DNA of 64,000 nucleotides, taken from the NCBI GenBank assembly GCA_943368345.1, contig CALRKY020000001.1:1-64000 (forward strand), written 5' to 3'. The notes beneath the pieces are model-generated. The model was not told where the DNA came from, made no database searches, and worked only from the letters and a program-made list of their open reading frames with translations. This document shows, in pieces, positions 52,546-62,720 of this stretch (position 1 is its first letter; each line of letters starts with the position of its first letter). The stretch comes from JADCGM01 sp943368345. GTDB taxonomy: Bacteria; Pseudomonadota; Alphaproteobacteria; Sphingomonadales; Sphingomonadaceae. Both the position numbers and the translations under genes were made by a program.

Positions 52546-54216
52546 TCAGTCGACTGAACCGAAGATCAGCTTCCCCTCCTTGACCGTGGCAACGACTTTC
52601 ACCTCTGCGAGTCGAACCGGGTCTATGGTCACAGGATTACGGTCGAGAATGGCAAAATCCGCCAGTTTGCCAGCCTCAATGCTGCCTTTGGTGGCGTCCT
52701 CCCGCAGCTGCCAAGCCGCGTTGATCGTCACTTGCGCCAGCGCTTGATACACGCCGATCCGTTCTTGTGGTCCAAGTATGTCGCCCGTCTGGGTGCGGCG
52801 GTTGACCGAAGACCACACCAGACGCAGCATGTCAGGCGGGACGACCGGGGAATCATTGTGTGCGGTTGGTCGAAGGCCCGTTGCCCAGGCGCTGGCCTGT
52901 GGCGATATGAAATCCGCCCGCTTCGGTCCAAGCGCGACTTCCCGGTGCCAGTCCCCCCAATAATAGGTATGATTGGCAAAGAAACTCGGCTGGATGTCGA
53001 GTTGCTTCATTTTGGCAAGTTGCTCGGGGCGGAGAACCTGTGCGTGAATTGCAATTGTTCGTTTTCCTGTCGATCCGCTTGCCGCGACCCCATCAATCAG
53101 CGTCTGTAGCGCTTGATCGCCGTTAACATGGGCGAATACCTGCCAATTGTTCGCTGACGCCTCCGCCATTTTGGCCTTGAAGACCGTCAGATCAATTGCA
53201 GGAAAACCGCGATAGCTGGCATCCCGGCCTTCTGGGGGAACAGGAACGGGATCCTGCAACCAGGCCGTGCGACCCTGCGGCGATCCGTCGATTGTCAGCT
53301 TCACACCACCTATCCGCAACCGACCCACATAGGGCTTCCCGATTTTCGTCCGGACCTCAGGCGACCAGTCGCGGTCGAACGAAAGCAGCGCAACCGTATC
53401 CATGATCAAAACATTCCGCCGCGCCGCCTCGGCCAGCGCTGGCCAAGCCTCCGGCATGACCCGGCCATCCTGAGCAGTCGTGATCCCGTTGGCTGCATAG
53501 ATTGACTGACCCGCGATCACGGCTGCGACACCAGCATCGGCGTTATCGGGGATCAGGAGCTTCAGGGCATAAAAAAGTGCGTTTTCCTCCAACACTCCGT
53601 TCGGAGTTTTGCCATCCTCTTCACGCCGGATCACTCCACCGGGCGGATTGGATGTGTCGGCGGTCAGCCCAACCATGGCGAGCATCGCACTGTTCATCGC
53701 CGCAAAATGCCCGCTGGCGTGGATGATGAGGATCGGTTTGGTACTCGAAACCGCATCAAGGTCCTGTCGGGTCGGATGGCGGCGTTCCGCCAATCGGCTG
53801 TCGTCATATCCATTTCCAAGGAGCGCGGGTGACCCCGGACGTGCAGGAAAGGCGCGCAATGCTGCCTGCAGTTCGGCAATCGAATTGACCTGCCCAACCG
53901 GTGGAGCAGAAAGTTGCGCCATTGACGCAACCTGACCCACATTGGTGACATGTCCGTGGGCATCGATAAATCCCGGCAACAGCGTGCGCCCTTTGAGATC
54001 GATGGTTCGGGCAGCCGACCCGGCCGCCTTCGTCACCTGTTCCCGTGTTCCAACAGCCAGAATACGGCCATTTCGTACCGCAACTGCTTCTGCGGTTTCC
54101 ACAGCGGCTCCGGCCATCGTCAGGATCGGGCCGCCGCTCCATATCGTCACATGCGATACGGGGGCGGCGCCTGCCATCGAGGCGCAGCACAGCAATGTCC
54201 AACTGATCAATTTCAC
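52546..54216 (-). CDS. Amidohydrolase family 3 protein (YtcJ-like), exported
   Basis: The 556-residue protein has a signal peptide (KLISWTLLCCASMAGAA) and the amidohydrolase-3 fold: TLLPGFIDAHGHVTNVG (metal HxH), HASGHFAAMNSAML, GVKLTIDGSPQGRTAWL (lysine ligand region), AIHAQVLRPEQL, and THNDSPV-type Asp (TAHNDSPV). These enzymes hydrolyse amides or related bonds; substrate unknown. GTG at 54214-54216, six bases after AAGGA, is used. It is convergent with the acyl-CoA dehydrogenase gene with 11 bases between their stops. Confidence 0.88.
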   Translation of the reverse strand: MKLISWTLLCCASMAGAAPVSHVTIWSGGPILTMAGAAVETAEAVAVRNGRILAVGTREQVTKAAGSAARTIDLKGRTLLPGFIDAHGHVTNVGQVASMAQLSAPPVGQVNSIAELQAALRAFPARPGSPALLGNGYDDSRLAERRHPTRQDLDAVSSTKPILIIHASGHFAAMNSAMLAMVGLTADTSNPPGGVIRREEDGKTPNGVLEENALFYALKLLIPDNADAGVAAVIAGQSIYAANGITTAQDGRVMPEAWPALAEAARRNVLIMDTVALLSFDRDWSPEVRTKIGKPYVGRLRIGGVKLTIDGSPQGRTAWLQDPVPVPPEGRDASYRGFPAIDLTVFKAKMAEASANNWQVFAHVNGDQALQTLIDGVAASGSTGKRTIAIHAQVLRPEQLAKMKQLDIQPSFFANHTYYWGDWHREVALGPKRADFISPQASAWATGLRPTAHNDSPVVPPDMLRLVWSSVNRRTQTGDILGPQERIGVYQALAQVTINAAWQLREDATKGSIEAGKLADFAILDRNPVTIDPVRLAEVKVVATVKEGKLIFGSVD

Positions 54217-54280
54217 GGCCGATCCTTCGGTTTGTTCCTCTCCCAAGGTGTGGAATCAATTTCCGGCGGCGTCTTCCTCG

Positions 54281-55309
54281 TCAATCCGGGAGCAACAAGC
54301 TCGCATCGCCATAGCTGTAAAACCGGTAATCATTTTTGATTGCATGAGCGTAAATAAGCTGCATCCGCTCCAATCCCATCAGCGCGCTGACCAGCATGAA
54401 CAGCGTTGATCGGGGCAGGTGGAAATTGGTCATCAGGCCATCGACCGAACGGATGTTGCAGCCCGGTGTGATGAAAATCCGGGTATCCCCCTGGAACGCG
54501 CGGATGACACCATCCTCACCCGTTGCACTTTCCAACAGGCGCAGGGAGGTGGTGCCGACAGCGATGATCCGGCCTCCGGACTGCCGCGTCGTGTTCAATC
54601 TCTCGGCAACGGCTGCATCAATCCGGCCCCATTCGGCATGCATCCGGTGGTCGGCGGTATCGTCAACCTTTACCGGCAGGAAGGTCCCTGCTCCGACGTG
54701 CAGCGTCAGCGTTTCCATCCCGACACCGGCGGCAGCCAGATCGGCAATCAAACCCGGCGTAAAATGCAATCCGGCAGTCGGTGCAGCCACTGCGCCGGGG
54801 GCATCGGCGAACATGGTTTGATAGTCGGCCAAATCCTGTGCATCGGCGGCGCGCTTGCCGGCAATATAGGGGGGGAGCGGCATCACCCCTGCCGCCGCCA
54901 GGGCAGCTTCCAACGGCTGGTCCGCTGCAAAATGCCAGAGGACGGCCCCATCATCATCGCGCGCTTCGACACGACCCGTCAATCCGGCACCAAAGTCGAC
55001 GCTGTCACCGATTTTCAGGCGCTTGGCGTTGCGGACAAAGGCCCACCATCGCCACACATCTTCCCGCTTGTGCAGCGTAACGCCGACCTTCGCCGCCCCC
55101 CGCGTTCCGAACAATTGGGCCGGAATGACCCGGGTGTCGTTGAAGACCAGAATATCGCCGCGCTTCAAAAGGCTGGGCAGGTCAGAAACCCGGTGATCCC
55201 GCGTCAGATGTCCATCTGCCAGCAGCAGCTTCGCCGACTCGCGTGGCACCGCAGGCCGGAGCGCGATCCGGTCCGGCGGCAGGACGAAATCGAAATCGTC
55301 AACGCGCAG
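54281..55309 (-). CDS. queA: S-adenosylmethionine:tRNA ribosyltransferase-isomerase
   Basis: QueA transfers the ribosyl part of SAM to 7-aminomethyl-deazaguanine in tRNA to form epoxyqueuosine. Conserved pieces are FNDTRVIPAQLFGTRG, APTAGLHFTPGLI, VGAGTFLPVK, GTTSLRLLES and TNFHLPRSTLFMLV. The family begins MRVDDFDFxLPPERIALRP. Here RVDDFDFVLPPDRIALRP is present, but the only start ahead of it is CTG at 55307-55309. GTG at 55247-55249 would give a protein missing 20 conserved residues. I therefore use the CTG start, with moderate certainty about the codon and high certainty about the gene. Confidence 0.9.
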   Translation of the reverse strand: MRVDDFDFVLPPDRIALRPAVPRESAKLLLADGHLTRDHRVSDLPSLLKRGDILVFNDTRVIPAQLFGTRGAAKVGVTLHKREDVWRWWAFVRNAKRLKIGDSVDFGAGLTGRVEARDDDGAVLWHFAADQPLEAALAAAGVMPLPPYIAGKRAADAQDLADYQTMFADAPGAVAAPTAGLHFTPGLIADLAAAGVGMETLTLHVGAGTFLPVKVDDTADHRMHAEWGRIDAAVAERLNTTRQSGGRIIAVGTTSLRLLESATGEDGVIRAFQGDTRIFITPGCNIRSVDGLMTNFHLPRSTLFMLVSALMGLERMQLIYAHAIKNDYRFYSYGDASLLLPD

Positions 55310-55325
55310 CGGACGGGTCCGCCGA

Positions 55326-55937
<612 letters not shown>

Positions 55938-55999
55938 TCGCATGCTCCCCAGGAAATCACTACGCATTTGCCAACCTTAGCATGAACCGTCGCTGAGCG

Positions 56000-56482
56000 T
56001 CATCGTGCAACCCGCGCTGCGACCTCGACAGCAATCTGCGGCGGCACAAACGGCCGGATATCCCCGCCATAGACCGCGATTTCCTTCACCAGCCGTGATG
56101 CAATCGGTTGCAAGGCCACATCGGCCATCAGGAACACCGTTTCGATGCTGGAATTCAGCTGCTGGTTCATCCCGGCCATCTGATATTCATATTCAAAATC
56201 GCTGACCGCGCGCAGGCCCCGGATAATCACCTGCGCGCCCTGTGCTTCGGCAAAGGTCATCAGCAGCGCATCATAGGGCACAACATCAATGCCCTGCCCC
56301 AGATCCGCACATTCGCGCTTCATCTGCGCGACGCGCTCCGCCAGCGTGAACATCGGCGACTTGGACGGATTGGTGGCGACACCGATCACCAGCTTGTCAA
56401 CGAGCTTTGCCCCGCGCCGGATGATATCGACATGGCCGAGCGTGATCGGGTCAAACGTCCCGGGGTAAATACCGATGCGCAT
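56000..56482 (-). CDS. coaD: Phosphopantetheine adenylyltransferase
   Basis: The 160-residue enzyme joins ATP and 4'-phosphopantetheine to dephospho-CoA, the fourth step of CoA synthesis. It has the nucleotidyltransferase motif YPGTFDPITLGHVDII, TNPSKSPMFTLAERV, RGLRAVSDFEYEYQMAGMNQ and SSRLVKEIA-like SRLVKEIAVYGGD at the end. Its ATG overlaps the ispA stop as TGATG; the extra preceding Met is not needed. It is the usual partner of a ppiA/queA group. Confidence 0.96.
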   Translation of the reverse strand: MRIGIYPGTFDPITLGHVDIIRRGAKLVDKLVIGVATNPSKSPMFTLAERVAQMKRECADLGQGIDVVPYDALLMTFAEAQGAQVIIRGLRAVSDFEYEYQMAGMNQQLNSSIETVFLMADVALQPIASRLVKEIAVYGGDIRPFVPPQIAVEVAARVAR

Positions 56483-57378
56483 CAACGGTCCCTCTCAATT
56501 GCAAAGCGGGCAATCGCGCGCAGCATGTCTGCTTCGCGCCCAAAGCCATTCAAATGGCCGATGGCCTGATCCGTCAGCATTTCGGCCTGCTGTTTGGCCC
56601 GGTCCCGCCCGAGCAGGGAGACAAAGGTCGCCTTGCCCGCCGCTGCGTCCTTGCGCACCGCCTTGCCGGTCCGGTTGCTGTCACCATCCACGTCGAGCAG
56701 ATCATCGGCAATCTGGAAGGCCAGCCCCAAATCCTTGGCATAGCCGCGCAGCCGTTTGCGTTGCGGCTCGCCGGCCCGACCCATAATCGCGCCGGCCTCC
56801 AGACAGAAGGCAATCAGCGCCCCGGTTTTCAGCTGTTGCAGTCGGGTCGTGGTCGGCAGATCGAAAATTTCCTGCTCGGCCGCCAGGTCCATCATCTGCC
56901 CGCCCGTCATCCCGGCTGGCCCCGCAGCCTTGGCGAGTTCGGTCACCAGTTCAACCCGGACAAACGGGTCTTCGTGGGTGGCATCATCGGCCAGCACTTC
57001 AAAGGCCAGCGCCTGCAGGGCATCACCCGCCAGGATTGCCGTTGCCTCGTCAAAGGCCTTGTGCAGCGTCGGCTTCCCACGCCGCATATCGTCGTCGTCC
57101 ATCGACGGCAGGTCATCATGGATCAGGCTGTAACAGTGGATACACTCGATGGCGGTCGCCACACGCAGCGACCGTTCCTTGTCGACATTGAACATGTCGC
57201 AGGCGGCCACTACCAGCAACGGGCGCATCCGCTTCCCGCCACCAATCGCTGCATAGCGCATCGCCTCATACAGCGGCCGCCGCGCGTCCTCGGGCAGGGT
57301 CAGCAGCCGGTCGAACCGGTGATCAATGGCCTGCCCAATGGCATCAAGGGCGGGCTTCAGGCTGATCGACGCGTGCAT
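56482..57378 (-). CDS. ispA: Polyprenyl (farnesyl diphosphate) synthase
   Basis: The 298-residue enzyme elongates allylic diphosphates with isopentenyl diphosphate. First Asp-rich motif is DDLPSMDDDDMRRG, the DDxxxxD form of bacterial FPP synthases with a 2-residue insertion, and the second is FQIADDLLDVDGD. GGKRMRPLLVVAACD and MTGGQMMDLAAEQ are further family motifs. ATG at 57376-57378 overlaps the xseB stop (TGATG). It gives precursors for quinones, carotenoids and undecaprenyl carriers. Confidence 0.95.
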   Translation of the reverse strand: MHASISLKPALDAIGQAIDHRFDRLLTLPEDARRPLYEAMRYAAIGGGKRMRPLLVVAACDMFNVDKERSLRVATAIECIHCYSLIHDDLPSMDDDDMRRGKPTLHKAFDEATAILAGDALQALAFEVLADDATHEDPFVRVELVTELAKAAGPAGMTGGQMMDLAAEQEIFDLPTTTRLQQLKTGALIAFCLEAGAIMGRAGEPQRKRLRGYAKDLGLAFQIADDLLDVDGDSNRTGKAVRKDAAAGKATFVSLLGRDRAKQQAEMLTDQAIGHLNGFGREADMLRAIARFAIERDR

Positions 57379-57623
57379 CAGCTGTCGAACGGGACTGTGC
57401 CGATGACCTTGCCGTCCGCACCCAGCTGGATTTTCTCGATCCGGGCCGATGCCGCCGCCAACCGGGCTTCGCACTGCCGCTTCAGCCGCTCGCCTTCCTC
57501 ATAGAGTTCAATGGACGTCTCCAGCGGGGCATCGCCGCTTTCAAGTTGGCGGACGATGGTCTCCAGACGCGCCAAGGCCGCCTCAAAGCTCAGCTCAGTC
57601 ACTGCTTCCGCTCCGGCCATCAT
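57378..57623 (-). CDS. xseB: Exodeoxyribonuclease VII small subunit
   Basis: The 81-residue protein matches XseB: LSFEAALARLETIVRQLESGDAPLETSIELYEEGERLKRQCEARLAAASARIEKI, a two-helix subunit that binds XseA and helps degrade single-stranded DNA. The xseB-ispA order is standard. The start ATG is the first of the open frame. No xseA lies in the window. The 103 bases to smc contain no gene. Confidence 0.95.
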   Translation of the reverse strand: MMAGAEAVTELSFEAALARLETIVRQLESGDAPLETSIELYEEGERLKRQCEARLAAASARIEKIQLGADGKVIGTVPFDS

Positions 57624-57726
57624 TCCCGCCCTTGAGTAACGCGGCGTTTGTGGCGGTCGGACCCCAAAGGGTCAACCCCTGCAAAGGCTGCGCAGGCTCC
57701 CGGCAATTCGGTTTGTCCCAAATCCT

Positions 57727-60700
57727 TCAGGCGACCATCGCGCTGGCACGGGCGAGATCGACCGACACCAGCTGGCTAACCCCTTTTTCCGCCATGGTAA
57801 CCCCGAACAACCGGTGCATCCGTGCCATCGTGACGGCATTGTGGGTGACGATCAGGAACCGGGTATCGGTCAGCTCCGACATCCGGTCGAGCAAATCGCA
57901 GAAGCGTTCGACATTGGCATCATCGAGCGGCGCATCAACCTCATCAAGGACACAGATCGGGGCCGGGTTGGTCAGGAACAGCGCAAAAATCAGGGCGATG
58001 GCAGTCAGGGCCTGTTCACCTCCCGACAGCAGGGTCAGGGATTGCAGTCGCTTGCCGGGCGGTTGCGCCATAATCTCCAGTCCGGCCTCCAGCGGATCGT
58101 CCGAATCGATCAATTCCAGATGCGCCTGCCCGCCACCGAACAGCGAGCCAAACAGCTGCCGGAAATGCCCGTCGACCGCCTCAAAAGCAGTCAGCAACCG
58201 CTGCCGCCCTTCCCGGTTCAGACTGCCTATGCTGCCGCGCAGCCGGGCAATCGCGGTTTCGAGTTCGGTCCGCTCCGCCGCGCTGCTGGCCGCCGCCAGC
58301 TCAATATCGGCCAGTTCGACCTCGGCGCGCAGATTGACCGGACCGATCCGCTCCCGGTCGAGCGTCAACCGCTCAAACTCGGTGGCTAGGTCCGCTGCCA
58401 GTCCGAGCGCCGTTTCGTCAAAGCCGAGGCGTTCGGGCAGCAGGACCGGCGGGCATTGAAACCGCTCCCCGGACAGGGCGTTCAGCTCGATCCGTCGGGC
58501 TTCATGATGCTCCAGCTGCGCCGCCGTCCGGGCCCGATCCTCCCGCGCCGTGGCACTAGCCTCGTTCGCCACCCGCAGCTCGGCATCAATCCCCCGCAGC
58601 TCCGCCTCCGCCGCTGCAAGTGTTTCGGCAGCCGCTGACCGCAGGCTCTCGGCTTGACGAACCTCTCCGGCCAATCCCGCCTGTTTTGCGCCAATATCGG
58701 CGGGTCTGACCGACAGGTCCGCTTGTTCGGCGGCGATGGCTTTCGCCCGCTCCGCCAACTCCTGAACTTGCGCAGCGCTGCCCGCCTGCCGCCGCTGCCA
58801 GGACGTCTGTTCAGCCGCCACAGAGGATCGCCGCGATTGATCGGCGTCCAGCGTCCGGGTCAGCCCCGCCTGCTCCGCCCGTGCGGTCGCAAGCATGGCC
58901 CGGCTGCCTTCTGCCGTCCGCCGCGCCTCGCCGGCCGCCAGGGCCAGCGCATCGACATCGGCAAGCGCCGTGATAGCGGCTTCGGCCACCGCTACGTCAT
59001 CGTTGGCCGCCGCTGCCTCCTCCTCCGCCCGCGCCACGGCCTGCTGCAATGCGTCGATGCGCGCCTCCCGGCGCTGGGCAGCGACGGCCAACTCGGCAAG
59101 GCTGGTCTGGGCCGCAGCACGGCGGCGTTCGGCCTGTCCGCGCGCTTCCCGTGCCGACCGATCGGCCTGACTTGCCGCCTCGTGCGCTTGGCGTGCGGCA
59201 TCCAATTCCATCTGGACATCGGCAACCTGCGTCGCCGCAGCCGGGAGGTCGATTTCAATGGCGGTCAGCCGGTTGCGCGCCTCGAGCCGCTCCGCCGCCG
59301 CGCCGGTCCCACCGCCAAGTGCGACAAACCCGTCCCAGCGCCACAACCGCCCATCACGACTGACGATGCGTTGCCCAACCCCGAGTGCCGCTACCAGTGC
59401 AGGCGACGGGTCGCTGTCGACGACGCCGACCTGCCGCAACCGCCGCGCCAGTTCGGCCGGGGCCTCGACCCGCGCTGCAAGCGGCACCAGTGCATTTGGC
59501 AGCTTCGGATCCCCAGCGGACGCATCGGAGCCCATCCAGCGCCGGACGCCACCATCCGGCCCCACCCCGGCCGACAGGTCATCGCCGAGTGCCGCCGCCA
59601 GCGCCTTTTCATAGCCTGCCGCGACCCGCAACAGATCGACGACCGGCGCGCCGCCACTGGGCGATTGCGCAAGCCGCCGCACCAAGGCGTCGCGTTCTGC
59701 CGTCAGGGCCCGCAAACTGCCTTGGGCTTCAGCCAATTGCCCCGAACCTGCCTGCCGCCGGATATCCGCTGCCTCGCGCGCCAATTCAGCCGCCGCAATC
59801 TGCTTGGCCGCATCGGCAAGATCGGCTTCTGCCGATGCCAGCTCCGCCTCGACCTGGGACCGGGCCGTACCGTCGTCGTCGCCGGTTTCGACTGCCACCA
59901 GTTCCTGCCGAAGTCGCACGGCCTCCGCCCCGGTGCGTTGCTGCCGCGCCAACGCGCCCACAACCGCCGTTTCAGCCGCCCGTTTCGCCGCCTGCGCTTC
60001 GGCCTGGGCGGCAAGGGCGGCGTCCAGAGCCCGTTCATTGGCGGTGGCTGCCCGTTCCGCGTCGGCAACCCGCATTCCGGCACCGGACAGACTTTCCTCA
60101 GATGCAGCAATCCGCTGAGACAGGGAGTCAGCCTCAAGGCCCAACCGGGTCAGTGCTTCGGCAGCATCGGCAGCAAGGCTTGCCTCCCGTCCCCGGTCGC
60201 GGGCCAGATCAGCCGCCGCCCGTTCCAGTTCGGCCTGACGTCGTTCGACCTGGACCAGCTCTGCCGCCAGCCCCTGCCGGACCTGCACCAACGCCTGCAA
60301 CCGCGCGGCTGCCTCCGCCTCCGCCAAGCGCAAGCCCGGCAGTTCGGCGGCGGCATCGGCCTGCCGCGCGGACAGCAGCGCAACGCCCCGCGTTAGCTCG
60401 ACCAGACGGGCTTCGACCTCAACCGCCGCCCCGGTTGCCGACTCCCCCGCCGCTGTGGCTTCCTGCCAGCGGGCATATAAGGTCTGCGCTTCGATGATGC
60501 GGATGCGGTCGCTGAGCAGCCGGTAGCGTTCGGCCTGTTTGGCCTGCCGCCTGAGCGCCGCCGCCTGCGCTTCCATACCCTGCAAGACATCATCCAGCCG
60601 GGTCAGATTGACTTCGGCTGCCCGCAATTTCTGTTCGGCATCCTTGCGGCGGACATGCAGCCCGGCGATGCCGGCCGCCTCCTCGAGCATCACCCGCCGT

Positions 60701-61176
60701 TCCTGGGGCTTTGCCGAAATGATCGCGCCAATCCGGCCCTGACTGACCAGCGCCGGCGAATGCGCGCCGGTGGCCGCGTCGGCGAACAGCAGCTGCACAT
60801 CCTTCTGCCGCATGTCGCGACCGTTGATCCGGTAGGCGCTGCCAAGGCCGCGTTCGATGCGACGGACGACCTCGATCTGGTCACCATCGTTGAACTGGGC
60901 CGGAGCGGTCCGGTCCGGATTGTCAAGCGACAGCGTCACATCGGCAAAATCCCGACTGGGTCTGGTCTCGGTCCCGGCGAAGATCACATCTTCCATGCCG
61001 CCGCCACGCAGTGACTTGGGGGAGGATTCGCCCATCACCCAGCGAATCGCCTCCAGCAGGTTCGATTTTCCGCAGCCATTCGGCCCGACCACTCCGGTCA
61101 GCCCATCCTCAATCCGCAGTTCGGTCGGATCGACGAACGACTTGAAGCCGGCAAGACGGAGGCGCCGGAATTTCAC
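57727..61176 (-). CDS. smc: Chromosome segregation protein SMC
   Basis: The 1149-residue condensin ATPase has the N-terminal head with Walker A VVGPNGCGKSNLLEAIRWV, long coiled coils rich in Ala/Arg/Glu, the hinge around 480-650 (APVVDLLRVAAGYEKALAAALGDDL ... RDGRLWRWDGFVALGGG), and the C-terminal head with signature LLSGGEQALTAIALIFA and Walker B ICVLDEVDAPLDDANVERF. GTG at 61174-61176, just after the preceding DsbA-like stop, gives the conserved VKFRRLRLAGFKSFVDPTE start. It compacts and segregates the chromosome with ScpA/ScpB. Confidence 0.96.
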   Translation of the reverse strand: MKFRRLRLAGFKSFVDPTELRIEDGLTGVVGPNGCGKSNLLEAIRWVMGESSPKSLRGGGMEDVIFAGTETRPSRDFADVTLSLDNPDRTAPAQFNDGDQIEVVRRIERGLGSAYRINGRDMRQKDVQLLFADAATGAHSPALVSQGRIGAIISAKPQERRVMLEEAAGIAGLHVRRKDAEQKLRAAEVNLTRLDDVLQGMEAQAAALRRQAKQAERYRLLSDRIRIIEAQTLYARWQEATAAGESATGAAVEVEARLVELTRGVALLSARQADAAAELPGLRLAEAEAAARLQALVQVRQGLAAELVQVERRQAELERAAADLARDRGREASLAADAAEALTRLGLEADSLSQRIAASEESLSGAGMRVADAERAATANERALDAALAAQAEAQAAKRAAETAVVGALARQQRTGAEAVRLRQELVAVETGDDDGTARSQVEAELASAEADLADAAKQIAAAELAREAADIRRQAGSGQLAEAQGSLRALTAERDALVRRLAQSPSGGAPVVDLLRVAAGYEKALAAALGDDLSAGVGPDGGVRRWMGSDASAGDPKLPNALVPLAARVEAPAELARRLRQVGVVDSDPSPALVAALGVGQRIVSRDGRLWRWDGFVALGGGTGAAAERLEARNRLTAIEIDLPAAATQVADVQMELDAARQAHEAASQADRSAREARGQAERRRAAAQTSLAELAVAAQRREARIDALQQAVARAEEEAAAANDDVAVAEAAITALADVDALALAAGEARRTAEGSRAMLATARAEQAGLTRTLDADQSRRSSVAAEQTSWQRRQAGSAAQVQELAERAKAIAAEQADLSVRPADIGAKQAGLAGEVRQAESLRSAAAETLAAAEAELRGIDAELRVANEASATAREDRARTAAQLEHHEARRIELNALSGERFQCPPVLLPERLGFDETALGLAADLATEFERLTLDRERIGPVNLRAEVELADIELAAASSAAERTELETAIARLRGSIGSLNREGRQRLLTAFEAVDGHFRQLFGSLFGGGQAHLELIDSDDPLEAGLEIMAQPPGKRLQSLTLLSGGEQALTAIALIFALFLTNPAPICVLDEVDAPLDDANVERFCDLLDRMSELTDTRFLIVTHNAVTMARMHRLFGVTMAEKGVSQLVSVDLARASAMVA

Positions 61177-61177
61177 G

Positions 61178-61897
61178 CTATTGGAGCGCTTCCCGAAGCT
61201 TGGGCTCGAGCGCAATCCAGTTGGAGGTATTCTCAAGCGGCTTGCCGTTCAGCACGAACCACGGCGTCCCGGTCAGCTTGTACCGTTCCTGCGCTTCCCG
61301 GGCGCTCGCCTCAAACTTCGCGTTGTTGGCCGGATCGGCGATGCATTGGGCGAAACGCGCCTTCGTGACGCCGAATTTCGCGGCAAAGTCATCCAGTCCG
61401 CCGGCATCGGCATATTGCACCAGCGCCGTGCCCGGCGGCAGGGCGTTCAGCCGGGCAATCTCGGTCTCCGGGATCGCCTGGAACCCATCGATCAACGCAT
61501 CCTGCGCCGCGAACAGTGCCTTGGAAAACCGCATCCGCACCGCCGGCGTTTGGCACATACTAAGGAGGGTCATCCCGACATCGACCGGGCCGTGGATCGG
61601 AAAACCGCGAAATTCAAACGACACCTTGCCGCCCGCCACATAGTCCCGGAGCAACGCGGGTACCCCAACCGCCTCAAACCGCGCGCAGGTCGGGCAAGTG
61701 AAGGAGCCGAACTCCAGCAATTTCACCTTGGCCGCCGAATTGCCAATCAGCAGGCCGCCCTGCGGGGTGGCGCGCATCACCTGCACCCAGTTGGTCGCCG
61801 CGATTGCCACAGGTTTCGGCTGCGGCGCAGCGGCAGGCAGCAGCAGTGCGGCAGCAACTGCCACCGCCCAGCGTCCGCCAAGTACCGCCACCGGCAT
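61178..61897 (-). CDS. DsbA/thioredoxin-fold protein with CPTC active site
   Basis: The 239-residue protein has a signal peptide (RWAVAVAAALLLPAAA), LLEFGSFTCPTCARFEAVGVPALL with a C-P-T-C redox centre, a helical insert, and cis-Pro motif KLTGTPWFVLNGK. It would be a periplasmic disulfide oxidase, reductase or isomerase. A CPTC centre is unusual compared with the CPHC of DsbA. ATG overlaps the stop of the upstream DsbA-like gene (TAATG), indicating a two-gene coupled pair; smc follows after one base. Confidence 0.9.
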   Translation of the reverse strand: MPVAVLGGRWAVAVAAALLLPAAAPQPKPVAIAATNWVQVMRATPQGGLLIGNSAAKVKLLEFGSFTCPTCARFEAVGVPALLRDYVAGGKVSFEFRGFPIHGPVDVGMTLLSMCQTPAVRMRFSKALFAAQDALIDGFQAIPETEIARLNALPPGTALVQYADAGGLDDFAAKFGVTKARFAQCIADPANNAKFEASAREAQERYKLTGTPWFVLNGKPLENTSNWIALEPKLREALQ

Positions 61898-62649
61898 TAC
61901 TGCACCGCCGCCTTCAGCTTCGGCTCCAACGCCGCCCAAGAAGACACATCCTTCTGGGTATCACCGTTCAGCAGGAACCCCGGCACACCGACCAGGCCGT
62001 GATTGTCCACCGCATCCTTGGCGATTTTCGACAGTATATCCATCTGGCCCTTGTCGGCCACACACTGCGCCAGTTTGGCGCGCGGCAGCCCACGCGAGGC
62101 AAAGAAACTGCCAAGACCAGCCGCGTCGATATAGGCCATGAACGCATCGGCCTGCGGCAGCGCGCCAATCCGCGCCAGCTCCGGTTCACCGCGACTGATC
62201 ACCGCCTGCTCCCAAACCGCCTGCTGTTCATAAAGGCCATCAACCAGCCGGAAATAGGTCGCCGGTGGCGCACAGCGGGCGGCCAGCGTCACCGCCATGT
62301 CGACCGGATTGAGGATGAAGTCCCGCCGCTCAAAACTCATCAACCCTTTGGAGATATAATCCCGTTTCAGGATCGCCATCGCCTGTTCGTTGAACTCGCC
62401 GCAGTGGGGGCACCAGAGCGAGGCAAATTCCACCAGCTTATACTTCGCCTCCGGATTCCCCATCCGGAAGCCGCCTTCCGGCGTGGCGGCAAAGGTCGTC
62501 GTCCATTCTGTTCCCGCCGGCGCCGGAATCCCTGCGAGCTCGGTTTTTGGCCCGGACGCGTCCGTCGCCGGTTTGCTATCACAGGATACCAATACCGAAA
62601 GCGACAGCGCCGCAAAGAGCGCAAGCGAACGCGAACCACCAAAGCCCAT
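61897..62649 (-). CDS. DsbA-family lipoprotein with CPHC active site
   Basis: The 250-residue protein has a lipobox (SLSVLVSCDSK), so it is probably a lipoprotein. The DsbA centre is FASLWCPHCGEFNEQAM, followed by the helical domain and cis-Pro region GLVGVPGFLLNGD. It would introduce or transfer disulfides in the periplasm. Three ATGs in a row (62655, 62652, 62649) follow GGGGA; the last has the best spacing. Its partner downstream has a different CxxC, suggesting distinct redox roles. Confidence 0.9.
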   Translation of the reverse strand: MGFGGSRSLALFAALSLSVLVSCDSKPATDASGPKTELAGIPAPAGTEWTTTFAATPEGGFRMGNPEAKYKLVEFASLWCPHCGEFNEQAMAILKRDYISKGLMSFERRDFILNPVDMAVTLAARCAPPATYFRLVDGLYEQQAVWEQAVISRGEPELARIGALPQADAFMAYIDAAGLGSFFASRGLPRAKLAQCVADKGQMDILSKIAKDAVDNHGLVGVPGFLLNGDTQKDVSSWAALEPKLKAAVQ

Positions 62650-62720
62650 CATCATTCCCCACTTCCGCACGGCCCAAACGCGGCCACGCCTCACGTCGGC
62701 TTATGCCGACACGTCGTCGG

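Noticed and set aside
58654..60396. Long plus-strand frames (580 and 370 codons) opposite smc
   Set aside because: They mirror the Ala/Arg/Glu-rich coiled coil of smc and show no domain, start signal or ribosome-binding site.
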